Source of the DNA: Bacteroidales bacterium
GTDB lineage: Bacteria > Bacteroidota > Bacteroidia > Bacteroidales > P3
Length of the DNA stretch: 64,000 nt
Assembly: GCA_017449525.1 (NCBI GenBank)
Contig: JAFTFL010000006.1
Location: 1 to 64,000, forward strand
Direction of reading: 5' to 3'
Shown: one piece after another, positions 56,483-64,000 of the stretch
Position numbering within the stretch: the stretch's first letter is position 1
Layout: each line of letters starts with the position of its first letter
Program-made: the position numbers and the translations under genes
The notes under the pieces: generated by a model
Told to the model about the DNA's origin: nothing
Databases searched by the model: none
The model's input: the letters and a program-made list of their open reading frames with translations, nothing else

Positions 56483-56589
56483 GTCTCTTTATTTATAGGT
56501 TCAAGTCTGATGAGTTCATCCAACCTTCTCTTCCTGCACACCCTCCGAGGTGTTCTGCGCCGCATGCCGCGCGGCGAACGCTCGAAAGG

Positions 56590-56624
56590 AACAAGCCCCA
56601 ACGCTCTGATGCGCGGGGCTTGTT
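56590..56624 (-). terminator. Terminator after arcB
   Basis: Arms AACAAGCCCC and GGGGCTTGTT with GC / GC internal pairing in the loop, 18 bp past the arcB stop, followed on the minus strand by TCCTTTCG. Separates arcC-arcB from DASS-porin transcripts. Confidence 0.7.
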
Positions 56625-56642
56625 GCAAGGGGGTTGCAAGTC

Positions 56643-57644
56643 TTAGTTGCCCAACGTAGCAACCATAACTGCCTTGATAGTGTGCATTCGGTTCTCGGCC
56701 TCGTCAAAGACAATGCTGTTCTTGCTCTCGAACACCTCCTCGGTAACCTCAACGCCGTCCATGCCAAACTTCTCGTACACGTCGCGTCCTACCTTAGTCT
56801 TCAAGTCGTGGTAGGCTGGGAGGCAGTGCATGAACTTGCAGTTGGCATTGCCCGTAGCCTTCATCATGTCGGCATTAACCTGATAGGGCTTCAGCATATT
56901 GATGCGTTCTTTCCACACGCTGTCGGGCTCGCCCATGCTGACCCATACATCAGTGTAGAGGAAGTCGCAGCCTTTGACACCCTTCTTCACGTCGTCGGTT
57001 ACCGTTACGGTAGCGCCGGTCTCTTTGGCTATTTCCTTGCAGGTCTTCACCAGCTTGGCATCGGGCTGCAGCGCCTTGGGAGCAACGATGCGCACGTCCA
57101 TGCCCATCTTGGCACCGCCTACCATCAGACTGTTGCCCATGTTGTAGCGTGCATCGCCCACGTAGGCAAACGTTACCTGGCTGAGGGGCTTGTCTACATG
57201 TTCCTGCATGGTGAGGAAGTCTGCCAGAATCTGCGTCGGGTGGGATTCGGCCGTCAAGCCGTTCCACACGGGTACACCTGCATACTGAGCCAATTCCTCT
57301 ACGGTGGCCTGATCGAAGCCTCGGTACTCAATGCCGTCGAACATACGTCCCAGGACGCGGGCCGTGTCGGCCATGCTTTCCTTCACTCCTATCTGACTGC
57401 CTGTGGGTCCCAGGTATGTTACATGAGCACCCTGATCGTGGGCTGCCACCTCGAAAGCGCAACGGGTACGCGTGGAGGTCTTCTCGAAAATGAGCGCGAT
57501 GTTCTTGCCCGTGAGGGTGGGTTGCTCAGTGCCGGCATACTTAGCGCGCTTGAGGTCGCGGGCCAGGTCGAGCAGATAGTTGAGTTCCTTTGGGCTGAAG
57601 TCAAGAATCTTCAGAAAGTTACGGTTCCTTAAATTGTAAGCCAT
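56643..57644 (-). CDS. arcB: Ornithine carbamoyltransferase, catabolic type
   Basis: A 333-residue transcarbamylase. It carries the carbamoyl-phosphate loop [13 protein letters not shown] and the ornithine motif HCLPAYHD, which distinguishes it from N-succinylornithine transcarbamylases used for synthesis in some Bacteroides. [17 protein letters not shown] is typical of catabolic ArcB. Located 99 bp after carbamate kinase, it would phosphorolyse citrulline to ornithine and carbamoyl phosphate. Arginine deiminase is not in the window. ArgF remains an alternative name. Confidence 0.93.
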   Translation of the reverse strand: MAYNLRNRNFLKILDFSPKELNYLLDLARDLKRAKYAGTEQPTLTGKNIALIFEKTSTRTRCAFEVAAHDQGAHVTYLGPTGSQIGVKESMADTARVLGRMFDGIEYRGFDQATVEELAQYAGVPVWNGLTAESHPTQILADFLTMQEHVDKPLSQVTFAYVGDARYNMGNSLMVGGAKMGMDVRIVAPKALQPDAKLVKTCKEIAKETGATVTVTDDVKKGVKGCDFLYTDVWVSMGEPDSVWKERINMLKPYQVNADMMKATGNANCKFMHCLPAYHDLKTKVGRDVYEKFGMDGVEVTEEVFESKNSIVFDEAENRMHTIKAVMVATLGN

Positions 57645-57743
57645 TGTGTTGAAAAATGTTGATTTATTTACTATTGATTTGTTCTTCGTTCCAGTGCCGA
57701 GTGCAGTGCTGTGCGCCTGTGGGTTGCACAGTATCTTGGCCGC

Positions 57744-58682
57744 CTACCGCACGATGCGGGTGCCACAATAGGGGTTGTCCAGCTGTCCTGCCTCAGTAAT
57801 GACGCAACTCTTGCCTCCGTTTTCAATGAACATAATGCCCGCCCGCACCTTGGGTGCCATGGAGCCTTCGGCAAATTGGCCAGCCGCGAGATAGGCCTTA
57901 GCCTCGTCCACGGTGATGGTGTCCAGTGCTTTCTCGTCGGGTTTGCGGTAGTTGATGTAGACCTTGGGCACATCGGTGAGGATGTAGAACTCGTCGGCCT
58001 CCACCTGGATGGCACAGAGAGCCGAAGCCAAGTCCTTGTCGATGACAGCTTCCACACCGCTTACGCAGTCGTTCTCCTCCACCACGGGTATGCCGCCGCC
58101 GCCCACAGTAACCACCACATTACCGGCCTTGGCCAGCTGCTTTATTATCTTGATGTTGTTGATGCGCTTCGGTTTGGGTGAAGCCACCACCTTGCGCCAG
58201 CCGTTACCCTTAGGGTCTTCGCGATAGATGGCGCCGGTCTCGGCATGCAGCCTCTCGGCCTCTGCCTGGGTGTAGTAGGGTCCTACGGGCTTGGTGGGGT
58301 TGTCGAACATCGGGTCGAGCTTGTTCACAGCCACTTGGGTTACGATGGTAACCACATCGCGGTAGATGTCGTTGCGAGCGAAGACGTTGCGCAGAGCCAC
58401 CTCAATCATGTAGGCTATGGAACCTTGCGTCTCGGCCACACAGAAGTCCATCGGCATAGCGGGCAGGCCAAACTCCTTCTTGCCTGCTTCGTGCTGCAGC
58501 ATCACATTGCCCACCTGGGGGCCGTTGCCATGTCCAATGATGACGTTGTAGCCACGCTTGAACAGGTTGCACAGGCTTTCACAAGTCTTCTCGATGTTGG
58601 CCATCTGCTCTTCGTACGTACCCTTTTGGCCTGAACGCAGGAGGGCGTTGCCTCCGAAAGCGACCACAGCAAGTTTTCTCAT
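57744..58682 (-). CDS. arcC: Carbamate kinase
   Basis: A 312-residue amino acid kinase using carbamoyl phosphate and ADP to make ATP, CO2 and ammonia. The N-terminal AFGGNALLRSGQKGT and the GHGNGPQVG substrate loop are typical, as are VVTVGGGGIPVVEE and the ending MAPKVRAGIMFIENGGK. It precedes arcB, forming the energy-yielding half of the arginine deiminase pathway. A TACCTTTG box lies 64 bp upstream of its start. Confidence 0.96.
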   Translation of the reverse strand: MRKLAVVAFGGNALLRSGQKGTYEEQMANIEKTCESLCNLFKRGYNVIIGHGNGPQVGNVMLQHEAGKKEFGLPAMPMDFCVAETQGSIAYMIEVALRNVFARNDIYRDVVTIVTQVAVNKLDPMFDNPTKPVGPYYTQAEAERLHAETGAIYREDPKGNGWRKVVASPKPKRINNIKIIKQLAKAGNVVVTVGGGGIPVVEENDCVSGVEAVIDKDLASALCAIQVEADEFYILTDVPKVYINYRKPDEKALDTITVDEAKAYLAAGQFAEGSMAPKVRAGIMFIENGGKSCVITEAGQLDNPYCGTRIVR

Positions 58683-58745
58683 CGTATGTCTATTGTTTTA
58701 TTATTCAACTGTGTTTCGATGTTTCTCCAACTGCGTGGAAAGATG

Positions 58746-58753
58746 CAAAGGTA
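58746..58753 (-). promoter_or_regulatory. -7 promoter box for arcC
   Basis: TACCTTTG followed by CATC on the minus strand, with a TTG (58771-58773) 17 bp before it. 64 bp upstream of the arcC start. Confidence 0.6.
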
Positions 58754-58898
58754 CTATTTTTTTCTGACGACAATAGGCTTTGTACGCTTTTTCCCCACGC
58801 GCGATGCCTACGGCCGCGAAGTGCCTGCTGTGCAGAGCCGCCGAATCCACGTTCGCACGGCGCGGTGTGTCTGCCCATCGTGCCGTACGCGGCAAGCA

Positions 58899-59030
58899 AC
58901 CACGCCGTACAGCACCGCACACTGCGCCGTACGACATCCGCCACGATGCCGTACGGCACAACGCCTACACAAGAATGTGATTAGCGCCATTATAACAGCG
59001 AAGGCGGAGAGATGTCGTACACCTTCCGCC
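58899..59030. repeat. Dispersed GATGCCGTAC repeat, locus 3
   Basis: The block 58899-58965 aligns with 43091-43158 of locus 2. A hairpin GGCGGA / TCCGCC with GTCGTAC in its loop lies at 59003-59030, 38 bp from the block, compared with 41 bp at locus 2. Further GCCGTAC elements are seen at 58881-58888, 58904-58910 and 58925-58931, and GATGCCTACGGC at 58803. Confidence 0.75.
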
Positions 59031-59144
59031 CTGTTGTCGTTGGCTTATCGTGCTCAAGGCCAACCTTGTCATATTTTGCGCCGACCAAACGTTTTGGATC
59101 TTATCAACGCGTCCTCCACCCAAGCGCATCGGTCAAGCACACTG

Positions 59145-59174
59145 CAAAGGTACATAAATTATTACAATCCTCAA
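59145..59174 (-). promoter_or_regulatory. Promoter upstream of dispersed repeat locus 3
   Basis: -7 box TACCTTTG (59145-59152) and TTG (59172-59174) with 19 bp between, on the minus strand. It is 463 bp from arcC, which has its own closer promoter, and 180 bp from the conserved repeat block. Confidence 0.5.
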
Positions 59175-59220
59175 CCACGCTGCCTCACTTTTTGCACCCA
59201 ACAAGTGGCCGCATTCCTGA

Positions 59221-59237
59221 CAAAAGTAGTACTTTTG
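59221..59237. promoter_or_regulatory. Palindrome of two face-to-face -7 boxes; nitroreductase promoter
   Basis: CAAAAGTAGTACTTTTG is a perfect palindrome. Its right half (59230-59237) is a plus-strand TAnnTTTG box 77 bp upstream of the nitroreductase start. The left half is the same box on the minus strand. It may be coincidental symmetry or an operator overlapping the promoter. Confidence 0.5.
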
Positions 59238-59313
59238 CACACAGGTTGACGCGCTTGGCGCAACAACTCAAAGTTACAAAACCCATATCATTACAACCAA
59301 TTACACAACCACT

Positions 59314-59997
59314 ATGACCCTACAACAAGCCATCGAAGCGCGCCATTCCGTGCGCCAGTACACCGACCGCCCTATTGAACCAGCCACCATAGAGACGCTG
59401 CGCCAGGCCATTGCCGAAGCCAATGAGGCCGGTCGCCTCAGGCTACAACTGGTTACTGACGAACCCAAAGCCTTTGCCGAAGGTATGGCCAAATACGGCA
59501 AATTCAGCGGCATCAGCAACTACATTGCTCTGGTGGGCCCCAAGGGCAGCGATGAAGCCATCGGCTATTACGGCGAAAAGATAGTACTACTGGCTCAAAC
59601 CCTCGGCTTGAACAGTTGCTGGGTGGGGCTGACCTTCAGCAAACAACCCTCGCACTACACTGTGGAAGACGGTGAGACGCTGAAGGGGGTCATCGCTTTG
59701 GGCTACGGAGCCACACAGGGCAGCGCCCACGCCCCCAAGCCCATGGAGAAGTTCTACAAATCGGCCGTCCAACCCCTACCCGACTGGTTCGTGAACGGCC
59801 TCAAGGCCGCCCTGCTTGCCCCCACAGCCATGAACATGCAGAAATTTGAGTTCGAACTCATCGACAACAAGACCGTGGCTCTACACACCAAGTTCACCCT
59901 CGTCAGCACCTACACCAAACTCGACCTCGGCATTGTGCGCTACCACTTTGAGGTAGGAGCAGGCACCGACAACTTCGTGTGGCAAACACGCCTATAG
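59314..59997 (+). CDS. Nitroreductase-family flavoprotein
   Basis: A 227-residue FMN-dependent oxidoreductase. The typical opening AIEARHSVRQYTDRPI carries the FMN-binding Arg-x-Ser/Arg residues; LLAQTLGLNSCWVGL and LAPTAMNMQKFEFEL are further FMN-contact segments. Substrates of the family include quinones, nitroaromatics and flavins; this one cannot be specified. The next gene begins 39 bp later. Confidence 0.9.
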   Translation: MTLQQAIEARHSVRQYTDRPIEPATIETLRQAIAEANEAGRLRLQLVTDEPKAFAEGMAKYGKFSGISNYIALVGPKGSDEAIGYYGEKIVLLAQTLGLNSCWVGLTFSKQPSHYTVEDGETLKGVIALGYGATQGSAHAPKPMEKFYKSAVQPLPDWFVNGLKAALLAPTAMNMQKFEFELIDNKTVALHTKFTLVSTYTKLDLGIVRYHFEVGAGTDNFVWQTRL

Positions 59998-60036
59998 CCC
60001 ATTATCTGTATTTCCAACACTCAACACATCGCCCCC

Positions 60037-61332
60037 ATGGAACAGCGTTCTCTTCATCCAACGCTCATCATCTCCAACGTCTTGCTCGACGACCAGCCAG
60101 TCCACATCCTTGTGGAGGGCAGCACCATAGCACAAATCCTGCCCGCCACGGCCTCGCTGCCTGCCACGAGCAGCACCTGCCGCCACATAGACGGGCACCA
60201 CAAGGCCGCCTTTCCAGGCCTCATCAACACCCACACCCACGCCGCCATGACCCTCTTTCGAGGCTATGGCGACGACCTGCCTTTGCAGCAATGGCTCGAA
60301 GAGAAGATATGGCCCAACGAGCAACATCTGGACGACGACATCGTGTACTGGGGCACCCGGCTGGCCTGCCTTGAGATGATTAAGGGCGGAACTACCGCCT
60401 TCAACGACATGTACTTCCACCTGTCGGCCACAGCACAGGCTGTAGCCGACAGTGGCATGAAGGCCGCATTAACCCAGGTCGCCATGGACTTCTTCGACCC
60501 CAGCAGGACAGCGGAGGCCAAGCAGCAATTTGCCGACTACGAAAGGCTGATGGCCAGCAACCAGTGGCCACAGGTGCAATGGGACTGCGCCTGCCACTCG
60601 GTCTACACCGTCTCCACCGAACTGCTGCAATGGGTGCGCGACTTTGCCCGCGAACACCACACCCAACTGAGCATCCACGCCTCGGAAACGCAAAAGGAGT
60701 GCAACGACTGCCAGCTTCGCTACGGGCGCTCCCCCATCCAACTACTGGACAGCCTCGACATGCTGGACGAGCACCTCATTGTGGCTCACGGCCTGTGGTT
60801 GAGCGATGACGACGTGCGACTGCTCGGCGCGCATCGCTGCACCGTGGTGCACAACCCCAACTCCAACCTCAAGCTTGGCTCGGGGGCGCGCTTCCTCTAC
60901 AGCGAGCTGCGCCAGGCGGGAGCCAACATAGCATTGGGCACCGACGGTTGCTCCTCGTCGAACAATCTGGACATGATAGAGGCCTGCAAGACTATGAGCC
61001 TGCTGCAGAAAGGCTGGCGTGCCGACCCCACTGTACTACCCGCAGCCGAAGTGCTGAGCACTGCATCGGCAGGCGGTGCCACCGCCCTGGGGTGGAACAC
61101 CGGAAGACTGGAACCCGGCATGCAGGCCGACCTCTTCCTAACCGACCTCGACAACCTGGCCTTCGTGCCGAACAACAACAGCCTGTCCAACCTTATCTAT
61201 GCCGCCCATGCCGACTGCGTGGACACCACCATCATAGGAGGACAAGTTGTCATGGAGCACCGCAAGGTGAAGGATGAAGCCCTCATAGTGGCCGAAGCAC
61301 GGCGAGCAGCACGCAAACTCATCACCGTCTGA
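60037..61332 (+). CDS. mtaD: Amidohydrolase, methylthioadenosine/S-adenosylhomocysteine deaminase type
   Basis: A 431-residue metal-dependent deaminase. Metal/active-site motifs appear in order: NTHTHAAM near residue 65, HASETQKE near 210, VAHGLWL near 245 and GTDGCSSSNNLDM near 300. MTLFRGYGDDLPLQQWL is diagnostic of the MTA/SAH (or 5'-deoxyadenosine) deaminase group. It would serve nucleoside salvage linked to S-adenosylmethionine turnover. The exact purine substrate is uncertain. Confidence 0.9.
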   Translation: MEQRSLHPTLIISNVLLDDQPVHILVEGSTIAQILPATASLPATSSTCRHIDGHHKAAFPGLINTHTHAAMTLFRGYGDDLPLQQWLEEKIWPNEQHLDDDIVYWGTRLACLEMIKGGTTAFNDMYFHLSATAQAVADSGMKAALTQVAMDFFDPSRTAEAKQQFADYERLMASNQWPQVQWDCACHSVYTVSTELLQWVRDFAREHHTQLSIHASETQKECNDCQLRYGRSPIQLLDSLDMLDEHLIVAHGLWLSDDDVRLLGAHRCTVVHNPNSNLKLGSGARFLYSELRQAGANIALGTDGCSSSNNLDMIEACKTMSLLQKGWRADPTVLPAAEVLSTASAGGATALGWNTGRLEPGMQADLFLTDLDNLAFVPNNNSLSNLIYAAHADCVDTTIIGGQVVMEHRKVKDEALIVAEARRAARKLITV

Positions 61333-61375
61333 CCTATCCCAAACGGCCGCTGCCCTCACGCCGCATTTCTCCACT

Positions 61376-63016
61376 ATGCAGAAAGCTCCACACCTATTAT
61401 TATACGTCATCGTCGCACTGCTCATAGTCGGACTTTCCACCGCCTGTCGGCGAACGGACAACGCCGAAGGCAAGATGATATTTCGGTACAACGAGTGCGC
61501 TGGTATTGGTACACTCGACCCAGCCTTCGCCAAAGACCAAGCTCTCATATGGGCGACATCCCAACTCTTTGGGGGACTGGTGCGTTTAGACAACGACCTA
61601 ATCCCTCAACCCCACATAGCTAAGAGCTGGGAGATAAGTGCCGACGGACTGCACTACACGTTCCACCTGCGAAACGACGTGCAGTTCCACCGCAATGCCG
61701 CCTTCGGCACCCCCGACTCCACCCGACGGGTTACGGCACACGACTTCACATACAGCCTGCTGCGGCTGAACGACCCAGCCGTGGCGTCGCCGGGCATGTG
61801 GGTTCTAAGCCAAGTGGACAGCAACGGAATCTCAGCGGCCGACGACAGCACGCTCCTAATCCGACTGCGCACCCCCCTACCCTACTTCCTATCGCTGCTG
61901 GCCATGCCCTACTGTTCGGTAGTGCCACGCGAAGTGGTGGAGCGTTATGGAGCCGACTTCCGCAAGCACCCCTGCGGCACTGGCCCCTTTCAGCTACAGC
62001 TGTGGAAAGAGAACGTCAAACTGGTGTTGCGCCGCAATCCACTCTACTTTGAACGCGACAGCAACGGGGCCCGCCTACCACGGTTGGACGCCGTGGCCAT
62101 CACGTTCATAGCCGACAAGCAGACCGCCTTCCTACAATTTGTACAAGGCAAACTGGATTTCCTCAACTCGATAGATGCCAGCTACAAGGACGAGCTGCTC
62201 ACGCGTACCGGCCAGTTGCGCGAGAAATATGCCCACCGCATCGTCATGCAGGCACAGGACTTCCTCAACACCGAGTACCTGGGCTTCAACATGGCCGACA
62301 TTGCAGCACCGACCGCCGACCGCCGCATCCGGCAGGCCATCAGCTGCGGATTTGACCGCGCAAAAATGATGAAGTACCTGCGCAACGGAGTAGGACAACC
62401 CGGCACAGGCGGTATGATTCCCCCCTCACTTCTCCCCTCGCAACAAGGCAGCCCCGACTACGGCTACACCTATGATCCCGAACACGCCAAGGACCTTCTT
62501 GCAGCAGCTGGTTACCCCAATGGAGCTGGACTGCCCCCCATCCATCTGAGCACCACTGCTGGCTACCTTGACCTGTGCCGATTCATACAGCAGCAGCTCT
62601 CCCTCATCGGCATTGAAGTGCGCATTGACGTAAACCCACCAGCTGCCCTACGGGAACAGATAGCGCAGGGGAAGACCAGCTGGTTTCGTGGGTCGTGGAT
62701 AGCCGACTACCCAGACGCGGAAAACTACATGTCGCTATTCTACAGCCCTAACAGCGCACCCACAGGCCCCAACTACACCAGGACTCAGATACCAGCCTTA
62801 GACCGACTGTACCGCAGAGCCCTGCTCAAGACCGACTTCGGCCAACGTGCCACTACCTACCGACAAATGGACAGCCTCATGATGGCCAACGCTCCCGTCA
62901 TCATACTATATTACGACCAAATCCTGCACTTCACCCACCCCAATGTGCATGGGCTGAGGAGCAACGCCATGAATAGTCTTGACCTCCGATACACGACCAT
63001 CGACCCTCGACCATAA
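61376..63016 (+). CDS. Family 5 ABC solute-binding lipoprotein
   Basis: A 546-residue extracytoplasmic binding protein of the peptide/nickel (DppA/OppA) family. The lipobox is LSTAC. The family pattern is clear in LDPAFAKDQ, SWEISADGLHYTFHLRNDVQFH and the hinge segment NTEYLGFNMA...RRIRQAISCGFDR. No ABC permease or ATPase genes are in the window, so its transporter may be encoded elsewhere. The start is 43 bp after the deaminase. Confidence 0.92.
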   Translation: MQKAPHLLLYVIVALLIVGLSTACRRTDNAEGKMIFRYNECAGIGTLDPAFAKDQALIWATSQLFGGLVRLDNDLIPQPHIAKSWEISADGLHYTFHLRNDVQFHRNAAFGTPDSTRRVTAHDFTYSLLRLNDPAVASPGMWVLSQVDSNGISAADDSTLLIRLRTPLPYFLSLLAMPYCSVVPREVVERYGADFRKHPCGTGPFQLQLWKENVKLVLRRNPLYFERDSNGARLPRLDAVAITFIADKQTAFLQFVQGKLDFLNSIDASYKDELLTRTGQLREKYAHRIVMQAQDFLNTEYLGFNMADIAAPTADRRIRQAISCGFDRAKMMKYLRNGVGQPGTGGMIPPSLLPSQQGSPDYGYTYDPEHAKDLLAAAGYPNGAGLPPIHLSTTAGYLDLCRFIQQQLSLIGIEVRIDVNPPAALREQIAQGKTSWFRGSWIADYPDAENYMSLFYSPNSAPTGPNYTRTQIPALDRLYRRALLKTDFGQRATTYRQMDSLMMANAPVIILYYDQILHFTHPNVHGLRSNAMNSLDLRYTTIDPRP

Positions 63017-63136
63017 GCGAAGCCCTCTCCACACCCCAAACCTGCGGCACTCGATGCCTGCACCATTCAGTGGCACAGTGTTCCCCTTAAAGACACTCGC
63101 ACAACAGCGAAGCCGTTAAAATAGAAAGAAAATGTG

Positions 63137-63144
63137 TACATTTG
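63137..63144 (+). promoter_or_regulatory. -7 promoter box for the last gene
   Basis: TACATTTG followed by CC, 88 bp upstream of the lipoprotein start. Confidence 0.55.
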
Positions 63145-63231
63145 CCTCTCATATTGCATAGCAAGAGACTTGGCAAATACCCCCAAAAACACATTAGCAA
63201 CCAGAGTAATAACGCAACACCTTCCTATATC

Positions 63232-64000
63232 ATGAAGAGCCGAAAAATCATTTTATCAGCCCTTGTTGTGGTGTGCTGTCTTTGCACATCCTGTCTGAAA
63301 GACGGGTTGAAAGACTTTGACGCACTGCGCCACCCCATGCACCTCACAGGCACATTCAACCCCACTTACGGTCTCCCATTGGGCTACGCCGAAGTGGATA
63401 TGCAAGGACTGCTTACAATGTTCAAACAGTCCGACGGCTACATCAGGGCAGAAGACGGTTGGGTAACACTGGTGTTTGACTCGACTATCGTGTCGCACAT
63501 TGATATAAACAGCAGCAAAAAGGCTGAGGGAGACCGCGAGTGCTACAACTACACCGCATCGGGCAGCCTGAATATAGACATATTCAAGAACATCGAAAAC
63601 CTGCCAGATACAGGGGACATCAAGATAAAGAACCTCTACACGTCGCTGCTGGCAAATATACGAGCCAACATGGACCCCACCACGGTAGCCATGGTGCAGC
63701 GCACCGGCACTGAGATTTACTTCGACAGCATCCGACTACTATGCCGTGATAAATACGGGTCGATGCACCCCGTCGTGGCCATCGACAGCCACTTTATTGT
63801 GCATGACTTTGAATATGGAACCGACATTCCTCTGTTCAAAGACAACGATATTAAAGACGTCATAAACCTTCAACCCAATAGGCTGAGCTACTCGCTACGC
63901 GTCAACATATCCATCCCCTCCGACTCACTCACCCTGCCGCTGATGAGCTACATTGGGTCTCACCTCGGCTTTCACAGCCTTGATGTTACTACACACATAA
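63232..64000 (+). CDS. Lipoprotein of unknown function, incomplete at window edge
   Basis: An open frame of 256 codons that starts at ATG 63232 and has no stop before the window ends. The first residues form a signal with lipobox (VVCCLCTSC), so a lipoprotein. The mature part begins GLKDFDALRHP and includes FNPTYGLPLGYAEVDMQGLL, then predicted beta-rich stretches with regularly placed Tyr/Ile/Leu. Not recognised; in outline it is like the large Bacteroidales surface lipoproteins that have repeated beta domains. Function cannot be inferred. Confidence 0.75.
   Translation, partial: MKSRKIILSALVVVCCLCTSCLKDGLKDFDALRHPMHLTGTFNPTYGLPLGYAEVDMQGLLTMFKQSDGYIRAEDGWVTLVFDSTIVSHIDINSSKKAEGDRECYNYTASGSLNIDIFKNIENLPDTGDIKIKNLYTSLLANIRANMDPTTVAMVQRTGTEIYFDSIRLLCRDKYGSMHPVVAIDSHFIVHDFEYGTDIPLFKDNDIKDVINLQPNRLSYSLRVNISIPSDSLTLPLMSYIGSHLGFHSLDVTTHI

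Larger units (their letters stand above)
58683..59313. other. Divergent intergenic region, 631 bp
   Basis: It carries the arcC promoter, the dispersed repeat of locus 3, a second minus-strand promoter, and the nitroreductase promoter. No gene product with family resemblance was seen. Confidence 0.6.

Noticed and set aside
56634-57632. 332-codon frame antisense to arcB
   Set aside because: Covers almost exactly the arcB gene in reverse; the composition is typical of an antisense shadow.
58701-58961. 86-codon minus-strand frame upstream of arcC
   Set aside because: Arg/Ala/Cys-rich translation of the GC-rich repeats, overlapping the arcC promoter; no family resemblance.
1-64000. tRNA, rRNA or known riboswitch
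   Set aside because: No cloverleaf, rRNA-like stretch or recognisable riboswitch consensus was found by reading; a covariance-model scan would be needed to exclude weak cases.

Overview
The window looks like a chromosomal segment of a Bacteroidota bacterium, order Bacteroidales. Supporting signs are repeated promoter boxes of the form TAnnTTTG upstream of genes, a FeoA-FeoB fusion, a three-gene frdCAB operon, the ftsX / DUF3098 / uppP / truB cluster, DUF4491 and DUF3098 proteins, and a general lack of strong Shine-Dalgarno sites. Genus is not resolved; several features would fit Prevotellaceae or a relative. No rRNA, tRNA, CRISPR array, phage or intact insertion sequence was seen.

Layout. 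0-2.2 kb: an SDR-family epimerase and a divergent AraC regulator sharing a palindrome-bearing control region. 2.4-2.9 kb: a tandem array of 23 units of 22 bp. 3-7 kb: fumarate reductase / succinate dehydrogenase (frdCAB, minus strand), whose cytochrome b subunit has a large extra loop. 7-13.7 kb (minus): a PepSY-like secreted protein, dihydroorotase, a WG-repeat protein, a secreted helical protein and a PurF-like protein without the N-terminal cysteine. 13.7-16.8 kb: a long imperfect inverted repeat followed by the methylase half of a type ISP-like restriction-modification protein. 16.9-25.3 kb (minus): hutH, a zinc-ribbon coiled-coil protein with Nif3, truB-uppP-DUF3098-ftsX, and a 3-hydroxyacyl-CoA dehydrogenase / crotonase pair. 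26-34.2 kb (plus): a PLP sulfur-amino-acid enzyme, an ElbB-like protein, glyA, DUF2461, an outer-membrane protein, an S41 protease lipoprotein and an AsmA/DUF748 protein. 34.8-41.4 kb (minus): acyl-ACP thioesterase, argS, a redox-dead thioredoxin-fold protein, and pyrB-pyrI with a leader that resembles an attenuator. 41.6-50.6 kb (plus): M20 dipeptidase, then a beta-barrel protein, imelysin, di-haem oxidoreductase, CcsBA cytochrome c maturation protein and DUF4491. 50.7-58.7 kb (minus): feoB with its small partner, a porin with a DASS dicarboxylate transporter, arcB and arcC. 59.3-64 kb (plus): nitroreductase, MTA/SAH-type deaminase, a family 5 solute-binding lipoprotein and an incomplete lipoprotein gene running off the window.

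How genes fit together. frdCAB plus the DASS transporter and porin suggest dicarboxylate handling and fumarate respiration. Imelysin, the di-haem protein and CcsBA form an apparent envelope metal / c-type cytochrome module beside feoB. pyrC and pyrBI belong to pyrimidine synthesis; arcB and arcC would make ATP from citrulline.

Most interesting non-coding signals: (1) a short leader ORF with two hairpins and T-runs ahead of pyrBI, organised like the UTP-sensing pyrBI attenuator of enterobacteria; (2) a dispersed structured repeat with the core GATGCCGTAC, shared by three intergenic regions and each time lying about 200 bp downstream of a minus-strand promoter box; (3) the 22-bp minisatellite; (4) the 238-bp inverted repeat upstream of the orphan methylase.
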